Source: Alphaproteobacteria bacterium (GTDB lineage: Bacteria; Pseudomonadota; Alphaproteobacteria; Thalassobaculales; Thalassobaculaceae). Taken from it: DNA of 11,164 nucleotides. The stretch spans positions 1-11,164 of the forward strand of contig JAPKDN010000057.1 in assembly GCA_028822575.1 (NCBI GenBank), read 5' to 3'. The stretch's first letter is position 1. The number at the start of each line of letters is the position of its first letter. Below, in pieces: positions 7,814-11,164 of this stretch. The notes under the pieces were generated by a model. The model was not told where the DNA came from, did not search any database, and worked only from the letters and a program-made list of their open reading frames with translations. The position numbers and the translations under genes were made by a program.

Positions 7814-8499
7814 ATGATCCGGGTGGCTTCCTTCCGTAGTCTTGGCAGAATCGATATCGCCTGGCTTTCGGTGCGGCATCATTTCAGTTTCGGTCATTAC
7901 CATGATCCTGAAAGGATGGGACATGGCGTCCTGCGCGTATGGAACGACAACACAATTCAGCCGGCTAGTGGCTTTGACCCGCATCCGCATCGCGACATGG
8001 AGATCATCACTTATGTTCGCGAGGGGGCGATTACCTATATCGACAAATTGGGTAATCGCGGCCGGACGGCAGCCGGCGATGTTCAGCATGCCGGAACCGG
8101 CATCGTGCACGCCGAATACAACCACGAGCCGGACGTCACGCGCATCTTCTAAATCTGGATCGCGCCAGACACAAACCGGATTGGGCGACCAAGGCCTTTC
8201 CCAGCACGTCTCTTGGCGAATCCGTGGTCCTCGCGTCCAGGCGTCCCGCGCATGCGGCGGCCGGAGGGCTGTCGATCCATCAGGATGCGGCCGTCTTGGG
8301 GGTCAGACTTGAGGTGGGGGCGTGGCTAACGCTTCCCTTTGATGCGAATCGACGAGGCTATCTCGTCGTTTCCAAGGGAAAGGTCGAGATTAACGGTACC
8401 GAGATGGGCGAGCGCGACGGCGCATAGATATCGGGAGAGGGCGTTTTGACGATATCATCGGTCGCCGAGAGCGAGTTGGTGTTGGTCGACGTCCCCTGA
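7814..8499 (+). pseudogene. Pirin-family cupin protein, decayed by two stops and a frameshift
   Basis: Pirins are bicupin metalloproteins, some with quercetinase activity. The first 112 codons are well preserved. HPHRDMEIITYVREG and TGIVHAEYN contain the N-terminal cupin metal ligands (HxH, then HxE). Three lesions follow. First, RIF is followed by TAA where pirins have Gln (RIFQIWI), a one-base change from CAA. Second, at about 8165-8180 the frame shifts: IWIAPD is in one frame and KPDWATKAFP in the next. Third, after GERDGA a TAG interrupts the frame, beyond which ISGEGVLTISSVAESELVLV continues to TGA at 8497-8499. The span of 686 bases is one base short of 229 codons, consistent with a net loss of one base. 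Two residues also seem missing (DVQHAG where DVQVMSAG is usual). A 112-residue N-terminal cupin could still be translated, but the full protein cannot. The divergent LysR gene is also damaged. Confidence 0.85.
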
Positions 8500-8532
8500 C
8501 CGTATCCGCGGGCAAGAGAGCCAAAATAAGCG

Positions 8533-9948
8533 TCAGGGAACACGCTCGATCCGCAGCACATTGGTGGATCCAGGTGTTCCCATCGGCACGCCGGCGGTGA
8601 TCACTATCTTGTCGCCGGACTTGGCGAATTCGTAGGATTTTGCTGTCTCCACCGCGCGCTTGACGACGGCGGAGAAACGTTCCTCGTTGTCGATATGCAC
8701 GGCGTGCACGCCCCAGGCCATGGCGAGGCGGCGGGCGGTGCGTTCACTGGAGGTGACGCATAGCACGGGCACGCTGGGCCGTTCGCGAGATGCTCGCAGC
8801 GTTGTCGACCCGGAGGTTGTATAGGTGACGATGCATTTCGCGCTGATGGTCTCGGCCACCTGTCGCGCCGCGAGTGTGATCGCGTCGGAGACCGTCGCCT
8901 CTGGCAGTTCATGACTGGCCGCAGTGATTGCGTGATAGGTCTCGTGGGTTTCGACCTCGCGGATGATCCGGTTCATCATCTCAACCGCTTCGATGGGATA
9001 GTCGCCGGCGGCGGTCTCGGCCGATAACATCACCGCGTCAGCGGAATCGTACACCGCAGTCGCAACGTCGGAGGCTTCGGCCCGCGTGGGCGCTGGAGAA
9101 TGCACCATCGAATCCAGCATCTGTGTGGCGACGACGACGGGTTTTCCTAGTTGGCGGCAGAGCTTGACGATCCGCTTTTGCAGCCCAGGTACTTTCTCGG
9201 GCGGTAATTCCACCCCAAGGTCTCCTCGGGCAACCATTACCGCGTCCGTCATCTCCACCAATTCGTCGAGGTGTTCAATCGCAGTGGGTTTTTCCAGCTT
9301 GATAAGAACCGCCGCGCGGCTGTTGATTAACCGCCGCGCTTCCGCGACATCCTCGGGGCGTTGTACGAAGGACAGCGCAATCCAATCGACACCTAGATCA
9401 AGTGCGAAACTCAGGTCAGCGCGGTCCTTCTCGCTGAGGGCAGACAGCCGGAGCAGAACCCCGGGCACATTGACTCCCTTACGGTTCGACAGTGTCCCGG
9501 CGGTTAGAACTTCGGTGTCGATCGTCTTGTATGTTACCTTTTTGATACGTAATCTAATCCGTCCGTCATCCAGCAACAAATCCGTACCAGGTTTGGCGGC
9601 CTCGAAGATTTCTGGATGTGGCAGCCGTACCCGGGCCTTGGTGCCGGGTTTGTCCTGAAGATCCAGGCGAAATTTGTCGCCAGCCTCCAGCTCTATCGAC
9701 TCATCCTTGAAGGTCCCGATCCGAAGCTTGGGGCCTTGAAGGTCGGCCATGATGGCCATGGGGCGGCCGATTTTTAGCTCTAGTTTACGAATGATCCGGT
9801 AAATGGCTCGGTGGTCCGCGTGTGTCCCATGACTAAAATTCAGCCTGAACACATCGACTCCGGCCTTGAAAAGATCGGCGATTTTCGATTCAGTCGCGGT
9901 CGCCGGTCCGAGCGTGGCCACGATCTTAGTGCTTCTATAGCGTCGCAT
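8533..9948 (-). CDS. pyk: Pyruvate kinase
   Basis: Pyruvate kinase, a cytoplasmic homotetrameric enzyme that transfers phosphate from phosphoenolpyruvate to ADP, giving pyruvate and ATP in the last step of glycolysis. The 471 residues are full length for the short bacterial type, which lacks the extra C-terminal PEP-utiliser domain. Landmarks are KIVATLGPA (8-16), FRLNFSHG (34-41, with R35, N37 and S39), ADLQGPKLRIG (68-78), the B domain at about 80-160, the signature LIKLEKPTAIEHLDEL with catalytic K217 and metal ligand E219, ARGDLGVE (240-247, metal ligand D243), and VVATQML (272-278, T275). MLSAETAAGDYP (307-318) is the form common in Alphaproteobacteria. The C-terminal regulatory domain is complete. 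The ATG at 9948 begins MRRYRSTKIVATLG, as expected; a GAGG lies about 13 bases upstream. The gene converges on the pirin remnant, leaving 33 bases between them. Confidence 0.97.
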   Translation of the reverse strand: MRRYRSTKIVATLGPATATESKIADLFKAGVDVFRLNFSHGTHADHRAIYRIIRKLELKIGRPMAIMADLQGPKLRIGTFKDESIELEAGDKFRLDLQDKPGTKARVRLPHPEIFEAAKPGTDLLLDDGRIRLRIKKVTYKTIDTEVLTAGTLSNRKGVNVPGVLLRLSALSEKDRADLSFALDLGVDWIALSFVQRPEDVAEARRLINSRAAVLIKLEKPTAIEHLDELVEMTDAVMVARGDLGVELPPEKVPGLQKRIVKLCRQLGKPVVVATQMLDSMVHSPAPTRAEASDVATAVYDSADAVMLSAETAAGDYPIEAVEMMNRIIREVETHETYHAITAASHELPEATVSDAITLAARQVAETISAKCIVTYTTSGSTTLRASRERPSVPVLCVTSSERTARRLAMAWGVHAVHIDNEERFSAVVKRAVETAKSYEFAKSGDKIVITAGVPMGTPGSTNVLRIERVP

Positions 9949-9969
9949 GACCGCAACTTACCTCGGATA

Positions 9970-9998
9970 ATGTTACAAGTTAAAGCGTGGTGGTCCAA
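9970..9998 (-). promoter_or_regulatory. Weak candidate promoter for pyruvate kinase
   Basis: On the minus strand, TTGGAC (9993-9998) and TAACAT (9970-9975) are separated by 17 bases, about 20 bases before the start codon. Both elements match the sigma-70 consensus only partly. It is proposed because a terminator separates this gene from the upstream LLM gene, so pyk needs its own promoter in this 157-base gap. Confidence 0.25.
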
Positions 9999-10044
9999 TT
10001 CCTTGGGATCTTGGCGTTAAAACAGGTCACATCGTAGTAACCAC

Positions 10045-10079
10045 AAAGGTAAAGGGCCGCAGTTTTGACGCTGCGACCC
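10045..10079 (-). terminator. Rho-independent terminator of the LLM oxidoreductase gene
   Basis: On the minus strand, just after the LLM stop, GGGTCGCAG (10071-10079) and CTGCGGCCC (10054-10062) form a 9-base-pair stem with one G-U pair and an 8-base loop. A T-rich tail (TTTACCTTT) follows at 10045-10053. Position, stem strength and tail all fit an intrinsic terminator that isolates the LLM gene from pyk. Confidence 0.7.
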
Positions 10080-10105
10080 CCGAAACATGTTTTTGAATCA
10101 AGTCA

Positions 10106-10942
10106 CTACGACAAAAGTGGCGCATGTTTGTCCAACAAACCGAGAACCGTGTCGCGATCTTCGGAAGGTAATGCGAGAATCGCCCGATCGATACCGGCTT
10201 GAGCATAATTTTCTAGGGTCTGAGCATCCGCCGGCGCGCCGAAGACGCTGACCTGTAGCGTCGACATGTCGCGTCCCGCCTCATCGGCCATGTTCTTGAG
10301 GCGATCCATGGCGACGGCAGGGTCGAAGCCACCGCGTCCGCGTGGGAACCACCCGTCGCAATAGTCGACTACCCGGCGCAGGGTGTAATCGGTTTCGCCA
10401 CCCATCAGCAGCGGTGGGTGCGGTGCTTGGTGTGGTTTCGGGTAGGCCCAAGTCTTCTCGAAATTCACATGATCACCGTGGAACTCGGCTTCCTCCTCAG
10501 TCCAGAGGGCTTTCATCGCCATGACGTGCTCTTTCATCATTGCGAAGCGGGTCTTGTAGTTCGCGCCGTGATCTTCCATCTCCTCGACGTTCCAGCCGCC
10601 GCCCATGCCAAACACGAAACGTCCCTTGGACATCAAGTCGAGGCTGGCGATGGATTTTGCGGTGACGATCGGGTCGCGTTGTGGAACCAGACAGATGCCG
10701 GTGCCAACCTTGAGCTTGGTTGTTACCGCCGCCGCGTAGGCGAGCGAGACGAATGGGTCGAGGGTGTGGGAGTACTGTTTCGGAAGTTCACCACCACCGG
10801 GGAATGGTGACTTGCGGCTGGCCGGGATATGCGTGTGCTCCGGCACGAAGAGAGATTCGAAACCTCGGGACTCGAGTTCACGAGCCAGATCGTCCACTGG
10901 AATGCTGTAATCCGTATCGAAGATGAAAACGCCGATATCCAT
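10106..10942 (-). CDS. LLM-class (luciferase-like) flavin/F420-dependent oxidoreductase
   Basis: Luciferase-like monooxygenase superfamily, most like the TIGR03619 group of putative F420-dependent LLM oxidoreductases. These are TIM-barrel enzymes using FMN or F420; the substrate here is unknown. The 278 residues start MDIGVFIFDTD. Recognisable pieces are ESLFVPEHTHIP (about 30-41), LDPFVSLAYAAAVT (about 61-74), LKVGTGICLVPQRDP (about 77-91) and the diagnostic GRFVFGMGGGWNVEEMEDHG (107-126), then PPLLMGGE further on. I chose ATG 10942 over the longer frame starting at 11083. GGGAG sits 7 bases upstream of 10942, and the extra 47 residues are Arg-rich and unlike any LLM start. The gene is divergent from a new gene beginning at 11131, and a terminator follows it. 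Whether it uses F420 or FMN cannot be decided from the sequence. Confidence 0.9.
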   Translation of the reverse strand: MDIGVFIFDTDYSIPVDDLARELESRGFESLFVPEHTHIPASRKSPFPGGGELPKQYSHTLDPFVSLAYAAAVTTKLKVGTGICLVPQRDPIVTAKSIASLDLMSKGRFVFGMGGGWNVEEMEDHGANYKTRFAMMKEHVMAMKALWTEEEAEFHGDHVNFEKTWAYPKPHQAPHPPLLMGGETDYTLRRVVDYCDGWFPRGRGGFDPAVAMDRLKNMADEAGRDMSTLQVSVFGAPADAQTLENYAQAGIDRAILALPSEDRDTVLGLLDKHAPLLS

Positions 10943-10949
10943 AATGCTT

Positions 10950-10954
10950 CTCCC
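10950..10954 (-). promoter_or_regulatory. Ribosome binding site fixing the LLM start
   Basis: The minus strand reads GGGAG, then 7 bases, then the ATG at 10942. It is the only good ribosome site near the family-consistent N terminus and decides against the start at 11083. Confidence 0.6.
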
Positions 10955-11130
10955 GAGGGGTGTCGCCGCGATCTGCACGGCGCAACTAGCGCTATTAGAC
11001 GGGAGCCGCCGGCGCCTGTCCATGCCCCGACGGCCATGAAATCGCATGGGTGCTTTGCTCTTGTCACGGGCACGCCGTAGCATTGCCTAATTTAGAAATA
11101 AAGGATGTCTTGTTTGGCTGGAGTTGAGTG

Positions 11131-11164
11131 ATGACTATACGTGACAGCCTGGATCGTTTGCTGG
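11131..11164 (+). CDS. Start of an unidentified gene (cut by right edge)
   Basis: An ATG at 11131 has a good ribosome site (GGAG, 7 bases upstream) and opens MTIRDSLDRLL before the window ends. Eleven codons are too few for a family call. It is divergent from the LLM oxidoreductase gene, with a 188-base spacer that must hold promoters for both. No strong sigma-70 match was found in that spacer. Confidence 0.55.
   Translation, partial: MTIRDSLDRLL

Noticed and set aside
7814..8499. Stop-codon recoding (TAA and TAG both read as Gln) in the pirin gene
   Set aside because: Neighbouring genes end normally at TAA, TAG or TGA. The pirin gene also has a frameshift, so decay is simpler.
9086..9658. 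Plus-strand open frame (190 codons) opposite pyruvate kinase
   Set aside because: Ser/Arg-rich shadow of a highly conserved enzyme gene; no ribosome site or family resemblance.
10943..11083. N-terminal extension of the LLM oxidoreductase
   Set aside because: The extra 47 residues are Arg-rich and unlike the family, while the ATG at 10942 has a good ribosome site and the expected N terminus.

Overview
The window looks like chromosomal DNA from a high-GC alphaproteobacterium, possibly Rhodospirillales-like. The main evidence is the tightly packed MoxR / DUF58 / BatA-DUF4159 / GATase-like membrane protein cluster, which is characteristic of Alphaproteobacteria, together with the alphaproteobacterial style of the pyruvate kinase (MLSAETAAG motif). 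I saw no phage, insertion sequence, CRISPR array, tRNA or rRNA.

Region 1 (1-6744, + strand) is a four-gene operon. It holds a MoxR AAA+ ATPase (5' end cut by the window), a DUF58 protein with a von Willebrand A-like fold, a 924-residue membrane protein with a BatA-type N terminus and a DUF4159 C terminus, and a 703-residue membrane protein combining a VWA-like domain with a glutamine-amidotransferase-like domain. Junctions are a short gap or overlap, a 6-base gap, and a 4-base GTGA overlap. By analogy with other MoxR-VWA pairs (RavA-ViaA, Bat operons), this is probably an ATPase-driven chaperone or envelope-maturation machine. Its substrate is unknown, and it is the best candidate here for an undescribed system.

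Region 2 (6765-8499) is a divergent pair, a LysR-type regulator (- strand) and a pirin-family cupin (+ strand). Both are damaged. The regulator has a one-base loss in a C run that replaces its last 40 residues. The pirin gene carries an in-frame TAA, a frameshift and an in-frame TAG, although its upstream half is still well conserved. The pair looks like a module being lost.

Region 3 (8533-11164) has an intact pyruvate kinase (- strand), then a hairpin terminator belonging to the next gene upstream, then an intact LLM-class (luciferase-like, TIGR03619-type) flavin/F420 oxidoreductase (- strand). The first 11 codons of an unidentified + strand gene run off the right edge. The two metabolic genes appear to be separate transcription units. 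No stretch longer than 300 bases lacks a gene or gene remnant.
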